Part shown: positions 16,466-24,664 of the stretch, in pieces | Position numbering within the stretch: position 1 is the first letter of the stretch | How the letters are laid out: every line of letters begins with the position of its first letter | NCBI RefSeq assembly: GCF_001905885.1 | Contig: NZ_LIYH01000005.1 | Location: 186,001 to 250,000, forward strand | Reading direction: 5' to 3' | DNA from: Streptomyces sp. CB03234 | GTDB taxonomy: Bacteria > Actinomycetota > Actinomycetes > Streptomycetales > Streptomycetaceae | Length of the DNA: 64,000 bases | The notes under the pieces: generated by a model | What the model saw: the letters and a program-made list of their open reading frames with translations, nothing else | Told to the model about the DNA's origin: nothing | Database searches by the model: none | Program-made: the position numbers and the translations under genes

Positions 16466-18640
16466 ATGAACGCGCCGTATGACGGTGACCGCGGTCAAGG
16501 CGCGGGCGGCGGCAGCGCGCCTTCCGGCGACATGCCCCCCGCGGCGGGCCATGTCCCGCCCCCGGCCCCGCCGCCGGCCCCGGATCCCTACGTCCAGCAC
16601 GCCTACGAGCAGGATCCGTACGGCAGCCAGGACCTCTCCGCCCAGGACCCGGTCGGCGAGGCGCTCTACGACAGAGCCGCGCACCCGCCGCCCCCGCCCG
16701 GCACCTACGAGGAGCCACCGCCGCTCTACCAGCAGCCCGCCGCGCCGCAGTACGCCCCGGACCCGCGGATCTGGGCCCAGACCCCGCCGCCCGAGCCCGA
16801 CGGCCCGTCCCGTCACCTTCCCTACGGCGACGACGCCAGGACCGTTCAGTTCACCGGCGTGGACGACCTCGTCACGCGCGCCGGGGAGGAGCAGCCCGAG
16901 CCGGACGCGTTCGCGCACCTCTACCGCGACCAGCAGGCCCACGGGCAGCCGCCCGTCCCGCAGGAGCCCGAACCGGCGCCGGCGCCCGCGCCCGCGCCGA
17001 AGAAGTCCGGCGGCCGCGCATCCGGCGTGCTGAAGTCGAGCGCCGTGATGGCGGCCGGCACGCTGGTCTCCCGCCTCACCGGCTTCGTACGCAGCCTGGT
17101 GATCACCGGTGCCCTGGGCGCCGCCCTGCTCGGTGACACGTACACCGTCGCGGCCACCCTGCCCACGATGATCTACATCCTGACCGTCGGCGGCGGCCTC
17201 AACTCGGTCTTCGTCCCACAGCTCGTCCGCTCCATGAAGGACGACGAGGACGGCGGCGAGGCATACGCCAACCGGTTGCTGACGCTCGTGATGGTCGCGC
17301 TGGGCGTGATCGTCACCATCGCCGTCTTCGGCGCCCCGCTGCTGATCCGCGCGATGTCGGACACGATCGCCAGCGACGCGGCCGCGAACAGCGTGGCCGT
17401 CACCTTCGCACGCTTCTGCCTGCCCACGATCTTCTTCATGGGCGTGCACGTGGTGATGGGTCAGATCCTCAACGCCCGGGGCCGGTTCGGCGCGATGATG
17501 TGGACCCCGGTCCTCAACAACATCGTCGTGATCTTCACCTTCTCCATGTTCATCTGGGTCTACGGCTCGTCCGCCGAGTCCCAGATGGGCGTCACGACCA
17601 TTCCGGACGAGGGCATCCGCCTGCTCGGCATCGGCACGCTGCTGGGCCTGGTCGTCCAGGCCCTGGCGATGGTGCCGTACCTGCGCGAGGCCGGCTTCCG
17701 CTTCCGCCCCCGCTTCGACTGGAAGGGCCACGGGCTCGGCAAGACGGTCAAACTCGCCAAGTGGACCGTCCTGTTCGTCCTCGCCAACCAGGCCGGTGTC
17801 GTGGTCGTCACCCAGCTCGCCACGGCGGCCGGCAAGGCCTCCGGCCAGGACGGCGCGGGTTTCCTCGCGTACTCCAACGCCCAGCTCATCTGGGGCATGC
17901 CGCAGGCCATCATCACCGTCTCAGTCATGGCCGCGCTGCTGCCGCGCATCTCGCGCGCCGCCCACGACAACGACCCGGGTGCCGTCCGCGACGACATCTC
18001 GCAGGGCCTGCGCAACTCCGCCGTCGCGATCGTCCCCGTGTCCTTCATGTTCCTGGCCCTCGGCGTCCCGATGTGCACCCTGCTGTACGCGTCCAGCGGA
18101 ACCGAGGCCGCCCGCAGCATGGGCTTCATCCTGATGGCGTTCGGACTCGGCCTGATCCCCTACTCGGTGCAGTACGTCGTCCTGCGCGGCTTCTACGCCT
18201 ACGAGGACACCCGAACGCCCTTCTACAACACGGTGATCGTGGCCGGCGTCAACGCGGCGGCCTCGGCGGCCTGCTACGTCCTCCTGCCCGCTCGGTGGGC
18301 CGTCGTCGGTATGGCGGCCTCCTACGGCCTCGCGTACGCCGTCGGCGTCGGTGTCGCCTGGCGGCGGCTGCGCAACCGGCTGGGCGGCGACCTGGACGGC
18401 GCGCACGTCGTCCGCACCTACGCCCGGCTCTGCATGGCGTCCGTCCCGGCGGCGGTCATCGGCGGCGCCGCGGGCTTCGGCATCCTCCGAGCCCTCGGCG
18501 ACGGCGCGCTGGGATCGCTCGTGGCACTGACGGGCGGTGGGATCGTGCTGATGGGCGTGTTCTACGTCGCGGCGCGGAAGATGCGGATCGAAGAGCTCAA
18601 CGCCATGGTCGGCATGGTCCGCGGCCGTCTGGGACGCTGA
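16466..18640 (+). CDS. murJ: Lipid II flippase MurJ (MviN) with a long N-terminal extension
   Basis: A 724-residue protein. About 185 residues of disordered Pro/Ala/Asp-rich cytoplasmic extension precede the MATE/MOP-like transporter core ('SAVMAAGTLVSRLTGFVRSL' starts the core), which has about 14 transmembrane helices. MurJ moves lipid-linked peptidoglycan precursor to the outer face of the membrane. In M. tuberculosis the same protein carries a C-terminal pseudokinase plus an extracellular domain; here these are a separate gene 117 nt downstream. The ATG at 16466 is preceded by a GAGGTGGGG site. Confidence 0.95.
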   Translation: MNAPYDGDRGQGAGGGSAPSGDMPPAAGHVPPPAPPPAPDPYVQHAYEQDPYGSQDLSAQDPVGEALYDRAAHPPPPPGTYEEPPPLYQQPAAPQYAPDPRIWAQTPPPEPDGPSRHLPYGDDARTVQFTGVDDLVTRAGEEQPEPDAFAHLYRDQQAHGQPPVPQEPEPAPAPAPAPKKSGGRASGVLKSSAVMAAGTLVSRLTGFVRSLVITGALGAALLGDTYTVAATLPTMIYILTVGGGLNSVFVPQLVRSMKDDEDGGEAYANRLLTLVMVALGVIVTIAVFGAPLLIRAMSDTIASDAAANSVAVTFARFCLPTIFFMGVHVVMGQILNARGRFGAMMWTPVLNNIVVIFTFSMFIWVYGSSAESQMGVTTIPDEGIRLLGIGTLLGLVVQALAMVPYLREAGFRFRPRFDWKGHGLGKTVKLAKWTVLFVLANQAGVVVVTQLATAAGKASGQDGAGFLAYSNAQLIWGMPQAIITVSVMAALLPRISRAAHDNDPGAVRDDISQGLRNSAVAIVPVSFMFLALGVPMCTLLYASSGTEAARSMGFILMAFGLGLIPYSVQYVVLRGFYAYEDTRTPFYNTVIVAGVNAAASAACYVLLPARWAVVGMAASYGLAYAVGVGVAWRRLRNRLGGDLDGAHVVRTYARLCMASVPAAVIGGAAGFGILRALGDGALGSLVALTGGGIVLMGVFYVAARKMRIEELNAMVGMVRGRLGR

Positions 18641-18757
18641 CGGCACGGGCGAGCACAACCATCGTCAGCGGCCGCGTGTCGTGCATAGCGCCGGACTGTG
18701 GGCACAATTGGCATGGCTGTTGGATGTGGCGCAACGGATGGGGAGGCAGGAACGACG

Positions 18758-20455
18758 GTGGCGGAACGTAGCACGGCTGCCGTCGACGTGGCCGACAACA
18801 GCGGAGACGACCCGCTGACCGCCAAGGCGGACAAGGCCGCGAGCGACGGGGTGGCGGAAGCGCAGGACACGGCGGAGCAGTCCGCCCGGGACGGCGACGG
18901 CGAACGGCGGGACAGCGAGCAGTCCGTCATCACGGCGCCCGAGCTCCACAGTGGCCACAAGCTCGCCAGACGCTACCGGCTCGAGGAGTGCGTCACCCGT
19001 CTGGACGGTTTCAGCAGTTGGCGTGCCGTCGACGAGAAACTGCGCCGCGCCGTCGGCGTCCATATCCTCCCCGCCGACCACCCGAGAGCCCGATCGGTCC
19101 TGGCCGCGGCACGTTCCTCGGCGCTCCTCGGCGACCCCCGGTTCGTCCAGGTCCTGGACGCCGTCGAGGAGAACGACCTCGTCTACGTCGTCCACGAGTG
19201 GCTGCCGGACGCCACCGAGCTCACCGCGCTGCTGGCGGCCGGCCCGCTCGAGGCGCACGACGCCTACCAGCTCGTCAGCCAGGTCTCCCAGGCCATGGCC
19301 GCCGCCCACCGCGAGGGCCTCGCCCACCTGCGGCTCACCCCGAGCGCCGTCCTGCGCAGTTCCACCGGCCAGTACCGGATCCGCGGACTCGCCGTGAACG
19401 CGGCGCTCCGCGGCATCAGCGCCGACCGCCCTCAGCGCACCGACACCGAGGCGATCGGCGCTCTGCTGTACGCGGCGCTGACCAAGCGGTGGCCGTACGA
19501 GAACGACGCCTACGGCCTGTCGGGGCTGCCCAAGGGCGTCGGGCTGATCCCGCCGGACCAGGTGCGGGCGGGTGTACACCGCGGGCTGTCCGAGATCGCG
19601 ATGCGGGCCCTGGTCAACGACGGCGCGACCGCGTCCCGCCAGGAGCCGCCCTGCACCACGCCCGACGAGCTCGCCAAGGCCGTCGCGGCCATGCCCCGCA
19701 TCCGCCCGCCGGAGCCCGACTTCCCGACCCCGCCCGAGTACCAGCGCACGACGTACCAGCAGGGGAACTACGGCCGCCCCCAGGCACGCCCCGGTTCGGC
19801 GGCCACCGTGGCCTCACCGCTCCCGCCGCCTCCACTGCAGAGCCGCACGGGCAAGGCCCTCAAGTGGGCCGTCTCGGCACTCCTCATCGCCGCCCTGGGC
19901 CTGGGCAGCTGGCAGATCGCCGACAAGCTGCTGGGCCACGGTGCCGAGCGGGAGACCCCTGTCGCACCGCAGAAGGGTCCCACTGAGGACAAGAAGCCCG
20001 TCGAGTCCGGCAAGCCGATCTCGATCACCGACGCCCACGACTTCGACCCGCTGGGTGACGGTTCGGAGAAGCCGCGGGACATAGAGAACGCATACGACGG
20101 TGACTCGGGATCGTTCTGGCAGACGGACGGCTACTACAGGGCGGATCTGGGTGGCCTGAAGCCGGGCGTCGGCATGGTGCTGGACCTCGGCAAGGCCCAG
20201 CCCGTCGGTACGGTGGAGCTCACCTTCAAGGGTGAGACCTCGGTCGAGCTGAGGACAGCCGCCGCTGAGAGGACCGACCAGCCGAGTGACGTCGACAGTT
20301 ACACCGTGGTCGCCTCCGGTTCCGGTTCCAAGGTCACGCTGAAGCCCGCCAAGCCGGTGACGTCGCGGTACGTACTGGTCTGGCTGACGAAGCTGCCGGC
20401 GAGTGCCGAAGGGAACTTCCGCGGCAAGATCTCCGACATCAAGATCACCACCTGA
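18758..20455 (+). CDS. Membrane pseudokinase with extracellular C-terminal domain (MurJ partner)
   Basis: A 565-residue protein. An acidic N-terminus (1-65) precedes a protein-kinase-like fold (about 66-330) in which the HRD catalytic loop is replaced by 'GLAHLRLTPSAVLRSS' and no DFG is visible, so it should be inactive. A Pro-rich linker leads to one transmembrane helix ('WAVSALLIAALGLGSWQIAD', about 369-388) and an extracellular beta-sandwich-like domain. It matches the pseudokinase and extracellular parts of mycobacterial MviN, which recruit FHA-domain FhaA when phosphorylated. GTG 18758 after GGAGGCAGG is the chosen start. It lies 25 nt before sigM. Confidence 0.85.
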   Translation: MAERSTAAVDVADNSGDDPLTAKADKAASDGVAEAQDTAEQSARDGDGERRDSEQSVITAPELHSGHKLARRYRLEECVTRLDGFSSWRAVDEKLRRAVGVHILPADHPRARSVLAAARSSALLGDPRFVQVLDAVEENDLVYVVHEWLPDATELTALLAAGPLEAHDAYQLVSQVSQAMAAAHREGLAHLRLTPSAVLRSSTGQYRIRGLAVNAALRGISADRPQRTDTEAIGALLYAALTKRWPYENDAYGLSGLPKGVGLIPPDQVRAGVHRGLSEIAMRALVNDGATASRQEPPCTTPDELAKAVAAMPRIRPPEPDFPTPPEYQRTTYQQGNYGRPQARPGSAATVASPLPPPPLQSRTGKALKWAVSALLIAALGLGSWQIADKLLGHGAERETPVAPQKGPTEDKKPVESGKPISITDAHDFDPLGDGSEKPRDIENAYDGDSGSFWQTDGYYRADLGGLKPGVGMVLDLGKAQPVGTVELTFKGETSVELRTAAAERTDQPSDVDSYTVVASGSGSKVTLKPAKPVTSRYVLVWLTKLPASAEGNFRGKISDIKITT

Positions 20456-20479
20456 CGAACCAGGGGAGGGGGCTCACCG

Positions 20480-21184
20480 TTGGACGATGCCGAACCGGGC
20501 GGCGCAACCGACCAGGATCTCCTGGCGCGCCATGTCGCCGGAGATCCGGACGCCTTCGGTGAGCTCGTACGCCGCCATCGTGACCGGCTCTGGGCCGTCG
20601 CCCTGCGCACGTTGGGGGACCGTGAGGAGGCCGCCGACGCCGTCCAGGACGCTCTCGTGTCCGCCTTCCGGGCCGCCCATACCTTCCGTGGCCAGTCAGC
20701 CGTCACGACCTGGCTGCACCGCATCACCGTGAACGCCTGTCTCGACCGGGCCCGCAAGGCGGCTTCACGCAAGACGTCCCCCGTCGACGACACGGAACGG
20801 CTGGAACAGCTCCTGGAGCCGCATGAGTCCGCCGAGGCCCCCGCCGAGCGGCAGGACCTGCACCGCGAACTGCTGGCCGCCCTGGAAAAGCTCCCCGCCG
20901 ACCAGCGTGCCGCTCTGGTGCTCGTGGACATGCAGGGCTATCCCGTCGCCGAGGCCGCACGCGTCCTGGACGTGCCGACGGGGACCGTCAAGAGCCGCTG
21001 CGCGCGAGGCAGGGCCCGGCTGCTTCCCCTGCTCACTCATCTGCGCAGTGACACCGTGGATAACGGCAGCCCCGACCGGGGAAGGAACCGGACGCCAGGG
21101 ACATCCGTCCCACCGGCGTCGGGACCAAGGGATGCAGGACCGAATGATCCTGCTGCTGTGAAGGGCGGAGGTGGGCGCGCGTGA
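20480..21184 (+). CDS. sigM: ECF RNA polymerase sigma factor SigM
   Basis: A 234-residue group 4 sigma factor. Sigma2 covers 'LLARHVAGDPDAFGELVRRHRDRLWAVALRTLGDREEAADAVQDALVSAF' as separate helices (about 14-64), and sigma4 covers 'LEKLPADQRAALVLVDMQGYPVAEAARVLDVPTGTVKSRCARGR' (about 137-180). It starts at TTG 20480 behind GGGGAGGG, with no better in-frame start. The anti-sigma gene overlaps its stop codon by 4 nt. Position matches sigM between mviN and trxB across actinobacteria. A C-terminal tail of about 40 residues is disordered. Confidence 0.92.
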   Translation: MDDAEPGGATDQDLLARHVAGDPDAFGELVRRHRDRLWAVALRTLGDREEAADAVQDALVSAFRAAHTFRGQSAVTTWLHRITVNACLDRARKAASRKTSPVDDTERLEQLLEPHESAEAPAERQDLHRELLAALEKLPADQRAALVLVDMQGYPVAEAARVLDVPTGTVKSRCARGRARLLPLLTHLRSDTVDNGSPDRGRNRTPGTSVPPASGPRDAGPNDPAAVKGGGGRA

Positions 21185-22092
21185 CATCCACGACCGACAC
21201 GACTCAGCACCCGGACGTCTCGGAGATCTCCGACCTCACCGAAGGGCTCCTCCCGCCCTCCCGTACGGCGGACGTACGGGCGCATCTGGTCAGCTGCGAG
21301 CTGTGCGCCGATGTTCGGTCCTCCCTGGAGGAGATCCGCGGCCTCCTGGGTACCCTCCCGGGCCCCGCCCGGATGCCGGCCGACATCGCCGAGCGCATCG
21401 ACGCCGCCCTGGCGGCCGAAGCACTGCTGGATGCCACCGCCCCCGCAGAGGCGACGGACCATGTTTCACGTGAAACATCGCCCGCCACTGCCACCCCCGA
21501 GCCCGTCTCTGCCGACCGCCCTGCCGGTCGCCCCGTCGGCCGTCCGCGCGCGGCCACCGGCCCCGGCCGTGGGCGTCCCGCACGGCGTCGCCGCCGCACC
21601 GCAGTGCTCGGTGCGGTCTTCGGCGCCGCCGCGATGGGGGTCAGCGTCCTCCTCTTCCAGGCCGTCCAGCCTTCCGGGGACGACCCGTCCGGGTCGAAGA
21701 CGGTCGACACCGCCGTCAGTGCGCCCGACAACACGACGTTCTCCGGCTCAGCCGTCGAGGACCGGGTGGAAGCGCTCCTGGCCGCCGAAAAGCCCCCCAA
21801 GGCTCCCCGCAGCGAGAAGCAGCAGCCCCCGTCCGTCGGGAACCCGTCGACGATGTCCGCCGACGAGGGGGTAACGGTCCCGTCCTGTATTCAGAAGGGG
21901 ACCGGCCGCAGCGACCAGGCCCTGGCAGCGGAGCCGGGCACGTACGACGGCAGGCCCGCCTATCTGGTGGTCCTGCCGCACGCCACGGACTCGTCTCGGG
22001 TCCAGGCGTACGTCCTCGATGCGTCCTGCATCACCACGCAGAAGAGCAGCAAGGCGGACGTCCTGCTGACACGCGCCTACCCTCGGTCCTGA
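21181..22092 (+). CDS. Membrane anti-sigma factor, zinc (ZAS) type, partner of SigM
   Basis: A 303-residue protein whose GTG overlaps the sigM stop (GTGA), so translation is coupled. The N-terminal anti-sigma domain shows the HxxxCxxC signature, 'AHLVSCELCADV' (about residues 37-43). One transmembrane helix ('TAVLGAVFGAAAMGVSVLLF', about 141-160) precedes an extracellular domain with two cysteines. It should hold SigM at the membrane until an envelope signal. A perfect parS site lies inside the coding sequence (21473-21486) and encodes part of 'DHVSRETSP'. This is an Ala/Pro/Arg-rich linker, where insertion of the palindrome costs little. Confidence 0.88.
   Translation: MTSTTDTTQHPDVSEISDLTEGLLPPSRTADVRAHLVSCELCADVRSSLEEIRGLLGTLPGPARMPADIAERIDAALAAEALLDATAPAEATDHVSRETSPATATPEPVSADRPAGRPVGRPRAATGPGRGRPARRRRRTAVLGAVFGAAAMGVSVLLFQAVQPSGDDPSGSKTVDTAVSAPDNTTFSGSAVEDRVEALLAAEKPPKAPRSEKQQPPSVGNPSTMSADEGVTVPSCIQKGTGRSDQALAAEPGTYDGRPAYLVVLPHATDSSRVQAYVLDASCITTQKSSKADVLLTRAYPRS
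21473..21486. promoter_or_regulatory. parS site inside the anti-sigma gene
   Basis: Exact GTTTCACGTGAAAC within coding sequence, in the low-complexity linker between the anti-sigma domain and the membrane helix. Confidence 0.93.
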
Positions 22093-22121
22093 CGTATGCC
22101 TCCGTGCCGCTCTGCGCCCCC

Positions 22122-22148
22122 GGGAATGCACGCCCCGTAGGATCCGTT
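22122..22148 (+). promoter_or_regulatory. Sigma-R-type promoter of trxBA
   Basis: GGGAAT, then exactly 18 nt, then GTT matches the Streptomyces sigma-R consensus GGAAT-N18/19-GTT. It lies 71 nt upstream of the trxB start. In S. coelicolor the trxBA operon is a known target of the thiol-oxidative-stress factor SigR; the site here is seen directly, its use is inferred. Confidence 0.8.
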
Positions 22149-22218
22149 GGGTGGGGTGAGAGTCCTTGACCCGGCCCCCGTAGGCAGTAGGCAGTCTGCA
22201 GAGACGAGGAAGAAACCC

Positions 22219-23193
22219 GTGAGCGACGTCCGTAACGTGATCATCATCGGTTCCGGGCCCGCCGGCTACACGGCCGCGCTGTATACGGCGCGAGCCTCGC
22301 TGAAGCCGCTGGTCTTCGAAGGTGCCGTCACCGCCGGTGGTGCGCTCATGAACACGACCGAGGTCGAGAACTTCCCCGGCTTCCGTGACGGGATCATGGG
22401 CCCGGACCTGATGGACAACATGCGGGCCCAGGCGGAGCGCTTCGGCGCCGAGCTCGTGCCGGATGATGTCGTCTCGGTCGACCTGACGGGCGACATCAAG
22501 ACGGTGACCGACACGGTCGGCACCGTGCACCGCGCCAAGGCCGTGATCGTGACGACCGGCTCCCAGCACCGCAAGCTGGGCCTGCCGAACGAGGACGCGC
22601 TGTCGGGCCGCGGCGTCTCCTGGTGCGCCACCTGCGACGGGTTCTTCTTCAAGGACCAGGACATCGCCGTGGTGGGCGGCGGCGACACCGCCATGGAGGA
22701 GGCGACCTTCCTCTCCCGGTTCGCCAAGTCCGTCACCATCATCCACCGCCGGGACACCCTGCGTGCCTCCAAGGCCATGCAGGAGCGTGCCTTCGCCGAC
22801 CCGAAGATCAAGTTCGCTTGGGACAGCGAGGTCGCGACGATCCACGGCGAGCAGAAGCTCACCGGTCTGACGCTGCGCAACACCAAGACCGGCGAGACCT
22901 CCGAGCTGCCGGTGACCGGCCTGTTCATCGCCGTGGGCCACGACCCCCGCACGGAGCTGTTCAAGGGCCAGCTGGAGCTCGACGACGAGGGCTACCTCAA
23001 GGTGGACGCGCCGTCGACGCGCACCAACCTGACCGGTGTCTTCGGCGCTGGTGACGTCGTGGACCACACCTACCGCCAGGCGATCACGGCCGCCGGTACG
23101 GGCTGCTCCGCCGCGCTCGACGCCGAGCGCTTCCTGGCGGCTCTTGCCGATGGCGAGAAGGCCGCCGAGCCGGAGAAGACCGCCGCGGTCTGA
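22219..23193 (+). CDS. trxB: Thioredoxin-disulfide reductase
   Basis: A 324-residue flavoprotein that passes electrons from NADPH to thioredoxin. FAD motif 'IIIGSGPAGYTAAL' at about 9-22, redox-active 'SWCATCDGFFF' (CATC, about 137-140), NADPH motif 'VVGGGDTAMEEA', and the C-terminal FAD block 'GVFGAGDVVD'. GTG 22219 after GAGGAAG is chosen over an upstream GTG at 22147 that would start at the promoter. trxA follows 42 nt downstream. Confidence 0.96.
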   Translation: MSDVRNVIIIGSGPAGYTAALYTARASLKPLVFEGAVTAGGALMNTTEVENFPGFRDGIMGPDLMDNMRAQAERFGAELVPDDVVSVDLTGDIKTVTDTVGTVHRAKAVIVTTGSQHRKLGLPNEDALSGRGVSWCATCDGFFFKDQDIAVVGGGDTAMEEATFLSRFAKSVTIIHRRDTLRASKAMQERAFADPKIKFAWDSEVATIHGEQKLTGLTLRNTKTGETSELPVTGLFIAVGHDPRTELFKGQLELDDEGYLKVDAPSTRTNLTGVFGAGDVVDHTYRQAITAAGTGCSAALDAERFLAALADGEKAAEPEKTAAV

Positions 23194-23235
23194 CCAGCAT
23201 CCCCACCCACACCCCGCGAAGTGAAGGAGGCCGCC

Positions 23236-23583
23236 GTGGCCGGCGACCTGAAGAACGTGACCGACGACTCCTTCGAGGAGGACGTCCTCAACAGCGACAA
23301 GCCCGTACTGGTGGACTTCTGGGCCGCCTGGTGCGGCCCGTGCCGCCAGATCGCGCCGTCGCTGAAGGCCATCGCCGAGGAGCATGGTGACCACATCACG
23401 GTCGTCAAGCTCAACATCGACGAGAACCCCGGCACGGCCGCCAAGTACGGCGTCATGTCCATCCCGACGCTCAACGTCTACCAGGGCGGCGAGGTCGTGA
23501 AGACCATCGTGGGTGCCAAGCCGAAGGCCGCCATCGAGCGCGACCTGGAGCCCTTCCTGGGTGACCCGGTCAGCAAGTCCTGA
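23236..23583 (+). CDS. trxA: Thioredoxin
   Basis: A 115-residue cytoplasmic thiol-disulphide carrier with the active site 'FWAAWCGPCRQIAPSL' (CGPC, about residues 33-36) and the cis-proline loop 'MSIPTLNVY'. GTG 23236 is chosen because AAGGAGG lies 6 nt upstream; the frame also opens at GTG 23221 but that codon precedes the ribosome binding site. Second gene of the trxB-trxA operon, ended by the terminator at 23609. Confidence 0.96.
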   Translation: MAGDLKNVTDDSFEEDVLNSDKPVLVDFWAAWCGPCRQIAPSLKAIAEEHGDHITVVKLNIDENPGTAAKYGVMSIPTLNVYQGGEVVKTIVGAKPKAAIERDLEPFLGDPVSKS

Positions 23584-23590
23584 CGCCGCT

Positions 23591-23604
23591 GTTTCACGTG
23601 AAAC
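23591..23604. promoter_or_regulatory. parS site behind trxA
   Basis: Exact GTTTCACGTGAAAC between the trxA stop and its terminator. Confidence 0.93.
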
Positions 23605-23608
23605 AGGA

Positions 23609-23639
23609 AACGGCCCACCCCGACGCGGGGTGGGCCGTT
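23609..23639. terminator. Bidirectional terminator between trxA and the GNAT gene
   Basis: Perfect 14-bp stem (23609-23622 with 23626-23639) and a 3-nt loop, placed between two convergent genes. It can serve both strands. Confidence 0.9.
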
Positions 23640-23661
23640 CGGCATTTTCCAGGACTGGCAA

Positions 23662-24279
23662 TCACAGGGGCCGCAGCACCGGCTCCTTCTGTACCGCCCC
23701 GAGCAGGCGGTCGAGCGCCAGCTCGACGTCCTCTTTCCAGGAAAGCGTCGTCCGCAGTTCCAGCCGCAGCCTCGGATACGAGGGATGCGGGCGCACGGTC
23801 TTGAAGCCGACCGCCAGCAGATGGTCGGCCGGCAGCACACAGGCCGGCTCCTTCCAGCGGGCGTCACCGAACGCCTCGATGGCCTTGAACCCACGGCGCA
23901 GCAGATCCTTCGCCACGGTCTGCACCATCACCCGCCCCAGCCCTTGCCCCTGGTAGCCGGGCGTGATCCAGGCCGTCATCAGCTGGACGGCATCGGGGGA
24001 CACCGGGCTGGTAGGGAAGGCGGTCGAGCGCGGCACATAGGCGGGCGGGGCGTAGAGAACGAACCCGACCGGTACCTCGTCCACATAGACCACACGGCCG
24101 CAGGAGCCCCAGTCCAGGAGCACGGCGGAGATCCAGGCTTCCTTCTCCAGCTCCGGAGTGCCCGCCTTTACCGCGGCTTCTCCGCTGACCGGATCAAGCT
24201 CCCAGAAGACGCACGCGCGGCACCGTTTGGGGAGATCCGGAAGGTTGTCCAACGTGAGCGGTACGAGCCGACGCCCCAT
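23662..24279 (-). CDS. GNAT-family N-acetyltransferase
   Basis: A 205-residue acetyltransferase. Acetyl-CoA motif A is visible as 'QLMTAWITPGYQGQGLGRVMVQTVAKDLLRRGFKAIEAFG' read as segments (about residues 99-138), with the QGQGLG pyrophosphate loop. The N-terminus has two cysteines in 'CRACVFWE'. The substrate is unknown. It occupies the place between trxA and parB where mycobacteria carry cwlM. The start at 24279 lies inside a small upstream frame (24168-24425), so that frame and this start cannot both be fully trusted. Confidence 0.85.
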   Translation of the reverse strand: MGRRLVPLTLDNLPDLPKRCRACVFWELDPVSGEAAVKAGTPELEKEAWISAVLLDWGSCGRVVYVDEVPVGFVLYAPPAYVPRSTAFPTSPVSPDAVQLMTAWITPGYQGQGLGRVMVQTVAKDLLRRGFKAIEAFGDARWKEPACVLPADHLLAVGFKTVRPHPSYPRLRLELRTTLSWKEDVELALDRLLGAVQKEPVLRPL

Positions 24280-24425
24280 GAAGGCTGTTCCTCACTTCCT
24301 TCGCCTGCCGCTCCACGAGCGGCGGACAGCGCGCTCCGTTCCCGGAGCAGGCTGCCGATGAACCCGCCGACCGCACCGAGTCCCAGTCCTGCTGTCACCA
24401 GTTGGCTGCGGCTCACCTCTCGCAT
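24168..24425 (-). CDS. Possible small membrane peptide overlapping the GNAT gene
   Basis: An 85-codon frame starting MREVSRSQLVTAGLGLG with a good GGAGGGAG site 8 nt upstream. The first 30 residues look like a real short membrane segment ('GLGLGAVGGFIGSLL'). The last third overlaps the GNAT coding sequence out of frame, which real genes seldom do to this extent (112 nt). It may be a leader-like coding unit or chance. Confidence 0.35.
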   Translation of the reverse strand: MREVSRSQLVTAGLGLGAVGGFIGSLLRERSALSAARGAAGEGSEEQPSWGVGSYRSRWTTFRISPNGAARASSGSLIRSAEKPR

Positions 24426-24519
24426 GCCTGGCTCTCCCTCCACGGTGGATCAGGCGGATGCGCATACCAGAACGCATCGTATCGATCGGGTGATGACACG
24501 CATACGGGAAGAGGCCAAA

Positions 24520-24560
24520 GGGCGGACCGTGTTCCGGTGAACACCGGACCCGATCCGCCC
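24520..24560 (-). terminator. Hairpin downstream of parB
   Basis: Nested stems GGGCGGA/TCCGCCC and TCCGGTG/CACCGGA with a two-base loop, 100 nt past the parB stop. Probably the parAB terminator; it could serve either strand. Confidence 0.65.
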
Positions 24561-24616
24561 CAAAGCCGTCCCGCAGAACCCTGCACCGATGAGCACGGAA
24601 GGACGCTGCCGCCTCG

Positions 24617-24664
24617 CCTCAGTGCTTGGCTCTGCCTCAGTCCCTGCCTCAGCCCTTGCCTCAG
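24617..24664. repeat. Short CCTCAG repeats at the parB stop
   Basis: CCTCAG occurs four times, spaced 18, 12 and 12 bp; the last three sit in a 12-bp tandem with variable centres. The final copy contains the parB stop codon. Likely a slipped-strand array that shifts the C-terminus or the trailing sequence. Confidence 0.55.
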
